From positions 1,042 to 65,041 of the forward strand of contig NZ_LMIE01000022.1 in NCBI RefSeq assembly GCF_001428625.1: a DNA stretch of 64,000 bases, in the 5' to 3' direction. Below the pieces are notes generated by a model. It was not told where the DNA came from and did not search any database. It was given only the letters and a program-made list of their open reading frames with translations. Source of the DNA: Hydrogenophaga sp. Root209 (GTDB taxonomy: Bacteria > Pseudomonadota > Gammaproteobacteria > Burkholderiales > Burkholderiaceae_C). Both the position numbers and the translations under genes were made by a program. Positions 41,275-50,966 of the stretch are shown here, one piece after another (the stretch's first letter is position 1; every line of letters starts with the position of its first letter).

Positions 41275-42492
41275 ATGCCGCCACGCACCGTTGGTTCATC
41301 CACTTTCGAGGCTGTCTTGAAATCCCCCACTCCCCCTCCCCAACGGCGCCAGTGGTCGCTCAACAGCCGGGCCACCCGCGGCCTGCTGTTCCAGCTGATA
41401 GCGCTGGTCCTCATCGCACTGGGCATCTGGTTCCTCGCGCACAACACGCAACGCAACATGCAGGTGCGTGGCATCCAGAGCGGCTTCGACTTCCTGGGCT
41501 CCGCCGCCGGTTTCGACATCGGCGAAACCCTCATCGCCTACGACCCGAGCGAGAGCTACGGCAAGGCCATCTGGGTCGGCGTGCTCAATACGTTGAAGGT
41601 GGCCGGACTGGGCATCCTCTTCACCACCATCCTGGGGGTTCTGCTGGGTGTGGGCCGCTTCTCGCGCAACGGTCTGGTGCGCGGCATCTGCTATGGCTAC
41701 GTTGAGCTGTTCCGCAACGTGCCCATCCTGCTGCAGCTGCTGATGTGGTACCTGATCTTCATCCAAGTCCTGCCAGCGTCCAACGAGGCCTGGAGCATCG
41801 CCGGCCTGTTTTTCCTGAGCAAGGGTGGGTTCGCCTTTCCCTACCCCACCGCCGGCCTGGGAGCCGTGACGGCCGGGGCCGCTGTGGGACTGGTGGCCGT
41901 GTGGCTCTGGCTGCGCAGGGTTCAGCAGCGCTTTGAAGCCACCGGGCACGATGGCGACCGGCTGTGGACCCCCATCGCCCTGGTCATCGCGTGTGCCGTC
42001 GCCGGCTGGGCCATCTCCGGCATGCCGACCGAATGGAACGTGCCCGAGCAGTTGGTGTTCATGGTCGACGGCGGTGTGTCCGCCACACCCGAGTTCATGA
42101 CCATCCTCGTGGGGCTGGTCATGTACACCTCGGCCTTCGTGGCCGAGGTGGTGCGCAGCGGCATCCAGTCGGTCAGCCGGGGCCAGGATGAAGCCGCCGC
42201 CGCGCTGGGTCTGGATCCGCGCCAGAAGATGAGGCTGGTGGTGCTGCCGCAGGCCATGCGGGTGATCGTCCCACCCCTCACCAACCAGTACCTCAACCTG
42301 ACCAAGAACTCCTCGCTCGCAGTGGCCATCGGCTACCCCGACGTGGTGTCGATCGCCAACACCACCATCAACCAGAGCGGTCGCGCGGTGGAGTGCATTG
42401 CCATCATCATGCTGGTCTACCTCACCACATCACTCAGCACATCGCTGCTGATGAACTGGTACAACCAGCGCGTGGCGATCAAGGAGCGATGA
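41275..42492 (+). CDS. aapQ: Polar amino-acid ABC transporter permease AapQ
   Basis: 405 residues, about the length of Rhizobium AapQ. Long N-terminal cytoplasmic stretch, then several transmembrane segments with the His/Glu/Pro-type permease module in two parts: IWVGVLNTLKVAGLGI, ELFRNVPILLQLLMWY, and later the EAA loop AAAALGLDPRQKMRLVVLPQ. The large insert between the segments (175-255) is typical of AapQ/BztB. Forms a heterodimer with AapM. The start at 41275 has no good ribosome binding site; a later start is possible. Confidence 0.92.
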   Translation: MPPRTVGSSTFEAVLKSPTPPPQRRQWSLNSRATRGLLFQLIALVLIALGIWFLAHNTQRNMQVRGIQSGFDFLGSAAGFDIGETLIAYDPSESYGKAIWVGVLNTLKVAGLGILFTTILGVLLGVGRFSRNGLVRGICYGYVELFRNVPILLQLLMWYLIFIQVLPASNEAWSIAGLFFLSKGGFAFPYPTAGLGAVTAGAAVGLVAVWLWLRRVQQRFEATGHDGDRLWTPIALVIACAVAGWAISGMPTEWNVPEQLVFMVDGGVSATPEFMTILVGLVMYTSAFVAEVVRSGIQSVSRGQDEAAAALGLDPRQKMRLVVLPQAMRVIVPPLTNQYLNLTKNSSLAVAIGYPDVVSIANTTINQSGRAVECIAIIMLVYLTTSLSTSLLMNWYNQRVAIKER

Positions 42493-42494
42493 GC

Positions 42495-43598
42495 ATGTCC
42501 GACACGTTCACGCCCATCGCCCCCCGCCCCTCCCCGGTCAAAGACTCGGGCCTCGTGCCCTGGATCCGGCGCAACCTGTTCGCCGACTGGCGCAGCACCA
42601 TCGTCACGCTGTTCGTGCTCGGCCTGCTGGCCTGGGTGCTGCCCGGCTTCATCCGCTGGATGCTGATCGACGCCGTGATGCGGCCCGACTCCGAAGCCTG
42701 CCAGGCCGCACGCGGCGTGGGTGCCTGCTGGGGTGTGGTGGCCGAGAAGTACCGCATCATGCTCTTCGGCCGTTACCCGTTCGACGAGCAATGGCGTCCG
42801 CTGGTGGCCACCTCCCTCATGATGGGCGGGTTGATCCTGAGTTGCGTTCGCTTCTTCTGGAAACCCTGGCTGGCGCTCATGTGGGTGGGCATTCTGGCGC
42901 TGTTCTTCATCCTCATGGGTGGCGGCGTGTTCGGTCTGTCCGACGTGCGCACCGACCTCTGGGGCGGCCTGCCCCTCACCGTGATGCTGGCCACGCTGTC
43001 CATCTTCTTCGCCTTTCCGTTGGCGGTGGTGGTGGCGCTGGGGCGGCGCGGGCGCTTGCCCGCGATACGCACCGCCTGCATCGTCTACATCGAACTCATC
43101 CGCGGCGTGCCGCTGATCTCGGTGCTGTTCATGGCGTCGTTCATGTTTCCGCTGTTCATGCCGCAGGGCGTGACGTTGGACGTGCTGGTGCGCGTGATCG
43201 CCGGCATCACGCTGTTTGCCGCGGCCTACATGGCTGAGATCATCCGCGGCGGCCTGCAGGCCATCCCCAAGGGTCAGCTCGAAGCGGCCGACACGCTGGG
43301 CCTGACCTACTGGCAGACGCAACGCAAGATCGTGTTGCCACAGGCGCTGGCGATGGTGGTGCCCAGCATCATGAACACCTTCATCTCGCTGTTCAAGGAC
43401 ACCTCGCTGGTCACCATCGTCTCGCTCTACGAGCTCACCGGTGCGCTGGCGCTGGCACTGAATGCGGACGTGAACTGGCGCCCGTTCAAGCTGGAGGCCT
43501 ACCTCTTCATCACCCTCATCTACTTCACGGTGTGCTTCGCGATGTCGCGCTACAGCCTGTGGGTCGAGAAACAACTGAGTGCCAGCAAAGCCCGCTGA
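42495..43598 (+). CDS. aapM: Polar amino-acid ABC transporter permease AapM
   Basis: 367 residues. Second permease subunit: SDTFTPIAP N-terminus, then segments and the EAA loop AADTLGLTYWQTQRKIVLPQ; EIIRGGLQAIPKGQLEA just before it is strongly family-like. The start at 42495 is preferred over the ATG at 42489 (which overlaps the aapQ stop) because AAGGAG then lies at proper distance. Inner membrane; pairs with AapQ. Confidence 0.93.
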   Translation: MSDTFTPIAPRPSPVKDSGLVPWIRRNLFADWRSTIVTLFVLGLLAWVLPGFIRWMLIDAVMRPDSEACQAARGVGACWGVVAEKYRIMLFGRYPFDEQWRPLVATSLMMGGLILSCVRFFWKPWLALMWVGILALFFILMGGGVFGLSDVRTDLWGGLPLTVMLATLSIFFAFPLAVVVALGRRGRLPAIRTACIVYIELIRGVPLISVLFMASFMFPLFMPQGVTLDVLVRVIAGITLFAAAYMAEIIRGGLQAIPKGQLEAADTLGLTYWQTQRKIVLPQALAMVVPSIMNTFISLFKDTSLVTIVSLYELTGALALALNADVNWRPFKLEAYLFITLIYFTVCFAMSRYSLWVEKQLSASKAR

Positions 43599-43610
43599 AG
43601 GAACAAGAAC

Positions 43611-44354
43611 ATGTCAGACCCCATCATCCGTTTCGACAAAGTCAACAAGTGGTACGGCAACGACTTCCACGTGCTGCGCGACATCGACCTCGACGTGGCC
43701 AAGGGCGAGCGCATCGTGGTGTGCGGCCCCTCCGGCTCGGGCAAGTCCACACTGATCCGCTGTATCAACCGGCTCGAGGAACACCAGCAGGGCCATCTTT
43801 TCGTTGACGGCATCGAACTCACCGATGACATCAAGGCGATCGATCAGGTGCGCAGAAACGTGGGCATGGTGTTCCAGCAGTTCAACCTCTTTCCCCACCT
43901 GACCGTGCTGGAAAACCTCACGCTCTCGCCCATGTGGGTGGGCAAGATGCCGAAGAAGGAGGCCGAGGAAAAGGCCATGGTGCAGTTGCAGCGCGTGCGC
44001 ATTGCCGAGCAGGCCGGCAAGTACCCCTTGCAGCTCTCGGGTGGACAGCAACAGCGCGTGGCGATTGCGCGCGCGCTGTGCCTCACGCCCAAGATCATGC
44101 TGTTCGACGAGCCCACCTCGGCACTCGACCCGGAGATGATCAAGGAGGTGCTCGACGTGATGGTGGAGCTGGCCAACCTGGGCATCACCATGATCTGCGT
44201 GACGCACGAAATGGGCTTTGCCAAAGCCGTGGCGGACCGCGTGATCTTCATGGACCAGGGACAGATCGTGGAGCAGAACACACCCACCGAATTCTTCAAC
44301 CATCCACAGAACGAACGCAGCCGGGACTTCCTCTCCAAGATCCTCGGACATTGA
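43611..44354 (+). CDS. aapP: Polar amino-acid ABC transporter ATP-binding protein AapP
   Basis: 247 residues. Walker [10 protein letters not shown] (39-47), ABC signature [15 protein letters not shown], Walker [15 protein letters not shown] and H-loop CVTHEMGFA. The tail [20 protein letters not shown] is typical of GlnQ/AapP. Cytoplasmic, drives the AapQM permease. Twelve bases after aapM. Last gene of the operon; the following 88 bases hold no recognisable terminator. Confidence 0.95.
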   Translation: MSDPIIRFDKVNKWYGNDFHVLRDIDLDVAKGERIVVCGPSGSGKSTLIRCINRLEEHQQGHLFVDGIELTDDIKAIDQVRRNVGMVFQQFNLFPHLTVLENLTLSPMWVGKMPKKEAEEKAMVQLQRVRIAEQAGKYPLQLSGGQQQRVAIARALCLTPKIMLFDEPTSALDPEMIKEVLDVMVELANLGITMICVTHEMGFAKAVADRVIFMDQGQIVEQNTPTEFFNHPQNERSRDFLSKILGH

Positions 44355-44442
44355 TTCGTAACGGTTCTTTTCAAGGCAGGGTTTTTGACTTGTGAGGGTC
44401 ATGTGGCGCTGACACAATGCGCGGGTTCTCAAGGAGGCCCAC

Positions 44443-45512
44443 ATGACCACGCAACCCCCGTTCACCGTCCAACGCCTTTCCTGGCTGCGCTGGAGTTGCA
44501 CCACCGCGCTGGGTCTGTCGGTGTGGTGCGCGGGCGCGGCACTGGCCTTTGACGCACAAGGCCACCGGGGGGCGAGGGGCCTGGCACCCGAAAACACGCT
44601 CGCAAGCATCGAACAAGCCCTGGCCATTGGCGTGACCACGCTCGAATTCGACGTCGTGCTCAGCGCCGAGGGCGTGCCGGTGATCTCGCACGACACCACA
44701 CCCAACCCCGACATCACGCGCGACGCCAGCGGCAAATGGCTGCAGTCGCGCGGCAAGCCGTTCAACCAGTTGACCCTGGAGCAGATCACCAGCCTGGATG
44801 TCGGGCGCATCAATCCGTCGAGCCGATACGCCCGCGACTTCCAGAACCAGGCGCCGCAGGACGGTGAGCGCATCCCCACTCTGGCTTCCGTGTTCGAACG
44901 GGTCAAGCGGCTGGGCGCCGGCCATGTGCGCTTCAACATCGAGCTCAAGATGCATCCTCTGCGCCCAGAGGAATCGCCAGAACCCGAGGCGTTCGTGCGT
45001 GCTGTCGCCGCCGTCATCAGCAGCCACGGAATGGCATCGCGCACGACCCTTCAAAGCTTCGACTGGCGGGTGCTCAAGGCCAGTGAGGCCATCCGCGTTC
45101 GTTCCTCTCCGCCCAGACGCCGCGCTTCAACACCTTGGCCGATGGTGCATGGACTTCGGGTCTGAAGTTGGCCGATTTTGAAGACGCGCCCGCCATGGTC
45201 GCGGCCGCAGGCGGCAAGCTCTGGTCGCCCCATTTCAACGACCTGAGTCAGGCCACGCTGGCGCGCGCGCGCACGCTCAACCTGCGCGTGATTCCATGGA
45301 CTGTGAACGAGGTCAGCGACATGGCGCGGCTGATCGACTGGGGCGTGGACGGCCTGATCACCGACTACCCTGACCGATTGCGCGCGGTGATGCAGCAACG
45401 CGGCATGGTGCTCCCACCGACCGTGGCCGCCCCAACGGCCAACGCGAAGTTGACGCTGTCCGCCACCACCCCGGAGCCGGTGCGCTTCGGAGTGGCCCCC
45501 GACCTGCGCTGA
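44443..45512 (+). pseudogene. Glycerophosphodiester phosphodiesterase, frameshifted
   Basis: Frame 1 from 44443 gives a signal-bearing N-terminus and GDPD motifs: AQGHRGARGLAPENTLASIEQ, TTLEFDVVLSAEGVPVISHD, HVRFNIELKMHP, TTLQSFDWRVLK. Near 45094-45100 it leaves the family sequence and stops at 45165; a second frame carries FLSAQTPRFNTLADGAWTSG, VIPWTVNEVSDMARLIDWG, VDGLITDYPDRL to a stop at 45512. One missing base explains both. Combined length 356 residues matches exported GlpQ-like enzymes that hydrolyse glycerophosphodiesters. Either a real null allele or a sequencing error. Confidence 0.88.
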
Positions 45513-45594
45513 GCCGGGCCGACCTCCCGTCGGTTCGGGTGTAAGCCGGCGGCCGTGCGACCGACCAACGGCCATCCTTCACCTGGAGATGGCC

Positions 45595-46329
45595 ATGATC
45601 CTCACCTCACGCGCATTGCCGTGCATCACGGCCTTCGTCGCCGCCGTGGGGGCGGCGGGGACAGCCGCGCAGACCTGCGAGGTGCGGTCCGGCCCCAGGC
45701 CGCCCGCGGTCGTCGAGCTTTACACCTCCGAGGGCTGCAGCTCGTGCCCGCCGGCCGACCGCTGGCTCTCCACCCTGAAGACCCAGGACAACGTGCTGGC
45801 GCTCTCCTTCCATGTGAACTACTGGAACCACCTGGGTTGGCGCGATCCGTTCGCCACACCCGAGACCACCGCCCGCCAGTACCAGCTGAAGGAAGCGCTG
45901 CGCGGCAAGCACGTCTACACACCGCAGGTCGTGCTCAACGGGCGTGACCACCGCGACTGGCACGGCCAGGCCGCCAGCCACCTGAGCGGCCTGCCCGCCG
46001 CGGCCGCCCCGGCCCTGCGCCTGAGCCGCCAGGGGACCGTGGTGACGGCACAGATCGCGGCCACGCCGGGCACCGAACTGGCGGGCTATTGGGCCGTCCT
46101 GCAGGACGGCCTGGTGAGCAAAGTCACGCGCGGCGAAAACGCCGGCGAAAGCCTGCGCCACGACCATGTGGTGAGCTTGTACCAACCGGTGGCGCCCTGG
46201 GCCGCCGGGCAGGGTGGCAGCGCCAGCCTCGTGCTGCCCGCCGGCTCGACACAACGCTTGGCTTTCGTGGTGACGAACCCCGGCCTGACGCAGCCAGTGC
46301 AGGCACTGGTGTTGCAATGCCCCGCCTGA
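45595..46329 (+). CDS. DUF1223 (thioredoxin-like) exported protein
   Basis: 244 residues. Signal peptide (LTSRALPCITAFVAAVG..AAQT), then VVELYTSEGCSSCPPADRWL with the C-x2-C motif of DUF1223, FHVNYWNHLGWRDPFA, and VYTPQVVLNGRDHRDWHG. Likely periplasmic thioredoxin-fold protein; redox or metal function suspected. The start at 45595 is chosen because GGAG stands six bases before it; the ATG at 45589 is too close. Located just before the copper cluster, relation unproven. Confidence 0.88.
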   Translation: MILTSRALPCITAFVAAVGAAGTAAQTCEVRSGPRPPAVVELYTSEGCSSCPPADRWLSTLKTQDNVLALSFHVNYWNHLGWRDPFATPETTARQYQLKEALRGKHVYTPQVVLNGRDHRDWHGQAASHLSGLPAAAAPALRLSRQGTVVTAQIAATPGTELAGYWAVLQDGLVSKVTRGENAGESLRHDHVVSLYQPVAPWAAGQGGSASLVLPAGSTQRLAFVVTNPGLTQPVQALVLQCPA

Positions 46330-46345
46330 AACAGGCGAGTTTCAG
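46326..46345. promoter_or_regulatory. Perfect 7-bp interrupted palindrome before the copper cluster
   Basis: CTGAAAC (46326-46332) and GTTTCAG (46339-46345), six bases apart, overlap the DUF1223 stop codon and end 46 bases before the first gene of the copper cluster. No T-run follows, so an operator for a copper-responsive regulator is as likely as a 3' hairpin. No regulator gene for it is in the window. Confidence 0.4.
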
Positions 46346-46391
46346 CCGCGCGGATGGAACCAACACAGGTTGATCCGTATCATCCCTAGCC

Positions 46392-46745
46392 ATGCGCCAC
46401 TGGTTCCTCGTCCTCATGATCGCCCTGCTGCCCCTGCGCGGCTGGGTGAGTGATGCCATGGCGGTGGAGATGTTGACCCAGCCTGCACACGCCGCCATGA
46501 CCACCATGGCGACGGATGAGCATGCGGCTGAGCACGACCACTGTGCCTGCGACGAGCACGCAACGTCGACAGAAGACAGCGGCGACCACCAGCACAGCGC
46601 CTGCGATGTCTGCAACGTGCCCGCCCTGGCCATGGCCACGCGCGCGCTGCAGACTCCGCCCACACTGCACAGCAAGCTCGCGCCTCCCGCCGATCGCTTT
46701 GCCAGCAGCGAGGCCCAACGGGGCATCAAACCACCCATTTCCTGA
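46392..46745 (+). CDS. CopL-like His/Cys-rich metal-binding protein
   Basis: 117 residues. Signal-like N-terminus (LVLMIALLPLRGWVSDAMA), then a His/Asp/Glu/Cys-rich middle (HAAEHDHCACDEHATSTED, HQHSACDVCNVP) with C-x-C and C-x2-C pairs. Such short periplasmic proteins (CopL in Xanthomonas) precede copper-resistance genes and are needed for copper-induced expression. Assigned by composition and place. No strong ribosome binding site. Confidence 0.7.
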   Translation: MRHWFLVLMIALLPLRGWVSDAMAVEMLTQPAHAAMTTMATDEHAAEHDHCACDEHATSTEDSGDHQHSACDVCNVPALAMATRALQTPPTLHSKLAPPADRFASSEAQRGIKPPIS

Positions 46746-46826
46746 CTTCACACGCCACAGGTGCGTCCGCAGCCACCCGATGAGGGCGTGCCAGCGGGCG
46801 TCGGTTCGTGATTTCAGGAGATTCCC

Positions 46827-48233
46827 ATGATGGTTTTGCGGCGGTTTTCACCGCCTTTCACAAGCACACGTTGTCGCGTCGCGGCCTTGAGCCTGGCCTG
46901 CCTGTCGGCGGTCTGGGGGCCGGCACAGGCTCAGCCTTCCCGAGCACTGCAAGCCGCCGATCCGGCAACCCCCGCACCCGCTGCAGCCCCTATGGTGCTG
47001 CCCGCCACCGGTGCGATGGCGCCGCAGGAACGCCCGGCAGACATCGCCCGGGCGCGCGAGATCTGGCGACGCGCCAACGAACGCGTGGCCGAGTTCCCGC
47101 GTGGCCACGCCGACCTGCTGCGCTGGGAGGCGAAAAATCCGGGCGACGCCGCGCCCGCCGCCGATGGCAACAGCGCCAGGCCCGAGGCGCTGGACGTGGC
47201 GCAGGCGCTGCGCATGTCCTTGCGCCAGCGGCCCGACCTGTTCACCCACGCCGACATGAACGCGCTGGCCACAGGTGCGGTGCGGGTGGCCTACGCCCGC
47301 CACGTGCGCGACGTGCAGCGCGCCTGGGTCGACGCGGTGAGCGCGCGCCAGAGCTGGCGCCACGCGAGCGACATCTGGGACGCCACACGCACCGGCAGCG
47401 AACTCGGCCAGCGCATGGTGGTGGCCGGCAACTGGAGCCAGGCCAGGCTGATGCGCGAACAGTTGCTGGAAGCCAGCGCCTGGCAAGCCAGCGTGAACGC
47501 GCAAGCCACGGCCTTGGCAGCCCAGGAGCGGCTGGCGCAACTGTTGGGCCTGTGGGACGCACAGGCCGTGGCGCAGTTGGGTGAGCGACTGCCCGCTGGC
47601 TTGCCGGCCGTGCCGCCGCGTGCCGTGCCGGGCGAGGGCCTGAGCGAATCCTCGCTGGAAGCTGCCGTGCTGCGCGCCGACCCGCTGCTGGCCCAGCAAC
47701 GGATCGAGGCCCAGCGTGAACTCGCCGCCGTGAGCAGCGCCCGCCGGCAGACCTGGAACGCCGCGGTGGACGCCGCCCTGGCGGCCATGCCGGACCCAAG
47801 CACCACGCCGACACCGCCGCACATCGGGGACCTCTCGCTGCTGCGCGATCACCCGCTGGAGCGCGCGACCCGCGCCGAGGCCAGGCTGCTGCGCGCTGCA
47901 AGCGAACGCCGCTCGATGGCGCGCCAGGCCTGGGCCCAGCTGCAAGCGCGCCACGCCAGTGCGGTGCACGCGCAAAACGTGGTGGCCCAGCTGCAAGCCG
48001 CCCTGGAGCAGGAAACCTTGCTCCGCTACAACGGCATGCTGCAAAGCAGCTGGGAACTGCTGGCCAGCGCGCGCGAGCGCATGCAGTCGCTCGACGCCGC
48101 CTTGCAGGCCCGGAGCGACTACTGGCGCGCCAAAGCCGACTGGCAAGCCCTGCTGGCCGGCGCGGAATTCGCCGGCTCCGACACCTCTTCCAACGCCGGC
48201 GCAGGCGCAACCGCCACCCCGGCAGGACACTGA
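46827..48233 (+). CDS. TolC-family outer-membrane-like protein of the copper cluster
   Basis: 468 residues. Signal peptide (to about AQAQ), then long helical stretches rich in Ala/Gln/Arg in the pattern of TolC-type channels: EALDVAQALRMSLRQRPDL, ARQSWRHASDIWDATR, LGQRMVVAGNWSQARLMREQL and late ETLLRYNGMLQSSWELLASARERMQ. No RND pump or membrane fusion protein is nearby, so it may work with a distant pump. AGGAG six bases before the ATG. Next gene begins one base after its stop. Confidence 0.82.
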   Translation: MMVLRRFSPPFTSTRCRVAALSLACLSAVWGPAQAQPSRALQAADPATPAPAAAPMVLPATGAMAPQERPADIARAREIWRRANERVAEFPRGHADLLRWEAKNPGDAAPAADGNSARPEALDVAQALRMSLRQRPDLFTHADMNALATGAVRVAYARHVRDVQRAWVDAVSARQSWRHASDIWDATRTGSELGQRMVVAGNWSQARLMREQLLEASAWQASVNAQATALAAQERLAQLLGLWDAQAVAQLGERLPAGLPAVPPRAVPGEGLSESSLEAAVLRADPLLAQQRIEAQRELAAVSSARRQTWNAAVDAALAAMPDPSTTPTPPHIGDLSLLRDHPLERATRAEARLLRAASERRSMARQAWAQLQARHASAVHAQNVVAQLQAALEQETLLRYNGMLQSSWELLASARERMQSLDAALQARSDYWRAKADWQALLAGAEFAGSDTSSNAGAGATATPAGH

Positions 48234-48234
48234 C

Positions 48235-49641
48235 ATGAACAAAACGATGAACCGAAGAAACTGGCTCGCCGGTGCTGCCGTGGGCGCAGTCGCGGCCACC
48301 AGCGTGAGCCGCGTGGCGCTGGCCGCCATCCCCGAGCCGGTGCAGCAAACCTCGGCCAACACCGCGCCGCCCTGGACGCCACCGGGCGTGACCGGTGCGG
48401 GCCGCCCCTACAACCCGGTGGTCACGCTCAACGGCTGGACCGCGCCCTGGCGCTTGAACGCGGGGGTGAAGGAATTCCACCTCATGGCCGAGCCGGTGGT
48501 GCGTGAAATGGCGCCAGGCTTCATGGTCAACATGTGGGGCTACAACGGCCAGAGCCCGGGCCCGACCATCGAAGTGGTCGAGGGCGATCGCGTGCGCATC
48601 TATGTGACCAACCGACTGCCCGAACACACCACCATCCACTGGCACGGCCAGCGCCTGCCCAACGGCATGGACGGTGTGGGTGGCCTCAATCAGCCGCAGA
48701 TCAAGCCCGGCCAGACTTTCGTTTACGAATTCACCGCGCGCCGGCCCGGCACCTTCATGTACCACCCGCACGCCGATGAAATGACGCAGATGGCCATGGG
48801 CATGATGGGCCTGTGGATCACGCACCCGAAGGCGAAGCACCCGCTCATCGAAGACGTGCAACGCGACTACTGCTTCCTGCTCAACGCCTTCGACGTGGAG
48901 CCCGGCAGCATGACGCCACAGGTCAACACCATGCTCGACCAGAACATCTGGGCCTGGAACAGCCGCGTGTTCCCCGGCATCACACCGCTGGTGGCCAGGC
49001 TCGGAGAACGGGTGCGGGTGCGCGTGGGCAACCTCACCATGACCAACCACCCGATCCACATCCACGGCATCGAGTTCGAAGTGACCGGCACCGACGGTGG
49101 CGCCACGCCCAAGGGATCGCGTTGGCCCGAGGTGACCACCGACGTGGCCGTGGGCCAGATGCGGCAGATCGAGTTCGTCGCCGACGAGCCGGGCGACTGG
49201 GCCATGCACTGCCACAAGAGCCACCACACCATGGGCGCCATGGGCCACGGCGTGCCCACCATGATCGGCGTGGACCACCGAGGGCTGGTGAAACCGCTGC
49301 AGCGCGCCGTGCCCGACTACATGGTGATGGGCGAACGCGGCATGGCCGACATGGGCGAGATGGAGATGGAACTGCCCGCCAACACCTTCCCCATGATGAC
49401 CGGCACCGGCCCCTTTGGCGCCATCGAAATGGGCGGCATGTTCACCACGCTCAAGGTGCGCGCCGACCAGCAGACCGGCGACTACAGCGACCCGGGCGAC
49501 TACAAGATTCCGCCGGGCACGCAGGCACGGCTGGTGGACACCGGTGCCGCGCCCGTGGCCACCCGGCCTGCTGCAACCACCCCGACGACCCCACCCGCCG
49601 CCACTGCCCGCAAGCCCGCGGGCGGCCACGGCAACCATTGA
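48235..49641 (+). CDS. Multicopper oxidase, Tat-exported
   Basis: 468 residues. Twin-Arg N-terminus (MNRRNWLAGAAVGAVA). Copper ligands of a three-domain-like MCO: HWHG (135-138), HPH (177-179), HPIHIHG (272-278), and HCHKSHHTMGAM (325-336) with Cys326 as type-1 ligand and a Met axial position. Met-rich GERGMADMGEMEMELP follows, typical of copper-tolerance oxidases such as CueO/CopA. Shorter than CopA. Oxidises cuprous ion or phenols in the periplasm. A Thr/Pro tail ends in HGNH. Confidence 0.93.
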   Translation: MNKTMNRRNWLAGAAVGAVAATSVSRVALAAIPEPVQQTSANTAPPWTPPGVTGAGRPYNPVVTLNGWTAPWRLNAGVKEFHLMAEPVVREMAPGFMVNMWGYNGQSPGPTIEVVEGDRVRIYVTNRLPEHTTIHWHGQRLPNGMDGVGGLNQPQIKPGQTFVYEFTARRPGTFMYHPHADEMTQMAMGMMGLWITHPKAKHPLIEDVQRDYCFLLNAFDVEPGSMTPQVNTMLDQNIWAWNSRVFPGITPLVARLGERVRVRVGNLTMTNHPIHIHGIEFEVTGTDGGATPKGSRWPEVTTDVAVGQMRQIEFVADEPGDWAMHCHKSHHTMGAMGHGVPTMIGVDHRGLVKPLQRAVPDYMVMGERGMADMGEMEMELPANTFPMMTGTGPFGAIEMGGMFTTLKVRADQQTGDYSDPGDYKIPPGTQARLVDTGAAPVATRPAATTPTTPPAATARKPAGGHGNH

Positions 49642-49661
49642 AACTTCAACGGAGAACACGC

Positions 49662-50159
49662 ATGCCCTTCAAGACACGACGCAGCCTGCTGGCCCTTCCC
49701 CTGGCGCTGGCCTTGCCCCGCGCCTTTGCCCACGCCGATCAGCACCCCAAGGCAGCCACCCCGTTGGTGAAAGAGCAGAAGCCCTGGGGCATCGCCGCAG
49801 AACCGGCCAAGGCCAGGCGCACGGTGGACATCCGCATGAGCGACGACATGAAGATGACGCCCAACCACCTCGACGTGCGTGAGGGCGATACTTTGCGCCT
49901 TCGCGCCATCAACGTGGGCCAGCTGCTGCATGAGATCGTGATCGGCACCGGCGAGGAGCTCAAGGCGCATGCCGAGATGATGAAGAAGTTTCCCAAGATG
50001 GAGCACGACGAGCCCTACATGGCGCACGTCGCTCCCGGCAAACGCGGCGAGATCGTCTGGACCTTCAACCGCCCGGGCGACTTTGAATTCGCCTGCCTGA
50101 TTGCCGGCCACTTCGAAGCCGGCATGCGCGGCACGATCCGCGTCGCCCCCAACGCTTGA
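49662..50159 (+). CDS. Cupredoxin-domain copper-binding protein
   Basis: 165 residues. Signal peptide ending near AFAHA; then a plastocyanin-like domain: VDIRMSDDMKMTPNHLDVREG, LLHEIVIG (first His), and C-terminal FEFACLIAGHFEAGMRGTIRV with Cys, His, Met, the type-1 copper set. Members accompany copper oxidases and carry copper in the periplasm. GGAGAA precedes the ATG. Twenty bases after the oxidase gene. Confidence 0.92.
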   Translation: MPFKTRRSLLALPLALALPRAFAHADQHPKAATPLVKEQKPWGIAAEPAKARRTVDIRMSDDMKMTPNHLDVREGDTLRLRAINVGQLLHEIVIGTGEELKAHAEMMKKFPKMEHDEPYMAHVAPGKRGEIVWTFNRPGDFEFACLIAGHFEAGMRGTIRVAPNA

Positions 50160-50175
50160 CCACCAGGAGACCACC

Positions 50176-50907
50176 ATGCAACGACGTTCCCTTATCAACA
50201 CCGCAGCGGCATTGATCGCTGGCGCGGCCCTGCCCGCCTGGGCTCAAACACCCACCACCCTGCCCGTGCTGCAGGTCTGGAAAGATCCCAACTGCGGCTG
50301 TTGCCAGGACTGGGTGAACCATCTCCAGGCCGACGGCTTCCAGGTGCAGGTGTTCGCCACCGGCAACGCCGCCGTGCGCAAGCGCCTGGGCCTGCCCGAC
50401 AAGTTCGCCTCCTGCCACACCGGCCTGATCGGTGGCTACGCCATCGAGGGCCACGTGAACGCGCGCGAGATCCGCCGCCTGCTGGCCGAGAAGCCCAAGG
50501 CCATCGGTCTGGCCGTGCCGGGCATGCCGGTGGGCAGCCCGGGCATGGATGGCGCCGTGTACGGCGATCGCCGCGACGCCTACGACGTGGTGCTGGTGCA
50601 GCCCGACGGCACGGGCCGCGTGTACCAGCACTACACCGGCAACACGACGGGCTTCAAGCGCACGGCCACCACCGCAGACACGTTGTCGATGGTCGAGGCC
50701 GAGGTGCGCCGCGTGGACACGGCCGCCGGCAAGATCTCGCTCAAGCACGGAGAGATCAAGAACCTGGACATGCCACCCATGACCATGGTGTTCCAGGTGA
50801 ACGACCCGGCGTTGCTGGGCAAGGTCAAGGCCGGCGACAAGGTGCGTTTCACCGCCATGCAGATCAATGGTGCCTACACCGTGATGAGCATCGAACCGAT
50901 GCCCTGA
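50176..50907 (+). CDS. DUF411-CusF fusion protein
   Basis: 243 residues, two domains. Signal peptide (to AQT); DUF411 (about 28-145) with DPNCGCCQDWVNHL (C40, C42, C43), SCHTGLIGGYAIEGHVN and the YGDRRDAYDVVLV block. Then a CusF-like copper-binding domain (about 165-243): EVRRVDTAAGKISLKHGEI, DMPPMTMVFQV, and ALLGKVKAGDKVRFT. In CusF the copper site has H, two M and a W; here the Trp position is replaced by D-M. Both parts bind copper, so a metallochaperone role is likely. Last gene of the cluster. Confidence 0.88.
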   Translation: MQRRSLINTAAALIAGAALPAWAQTPTTLPVLQVWKDPNCGCCQDWVNHLQADGFQVQVFATGNAAVRKRLGLPDKFASCHTGLIGGYAIEGHVNAREIRRLLAEKPKAIGLAVPGMPVGSPGMDGAVYGDRRDAYDVVLVQPDGTGRVYQHYTGNTTGFKRTATTADTLSMVEAEVRRVDTAAGKISLKHGEIKNLDMPPMTMVFQVNDPALLGKVKAGDKVRFTAMQINGAYTVMSIEPMP

Positions 50908-50966
50908 GCCCGCCTCGAAGGTCCCCGGCAACCGCTTATTACAGGGTGCCGTGCTAATGTCGCGGC

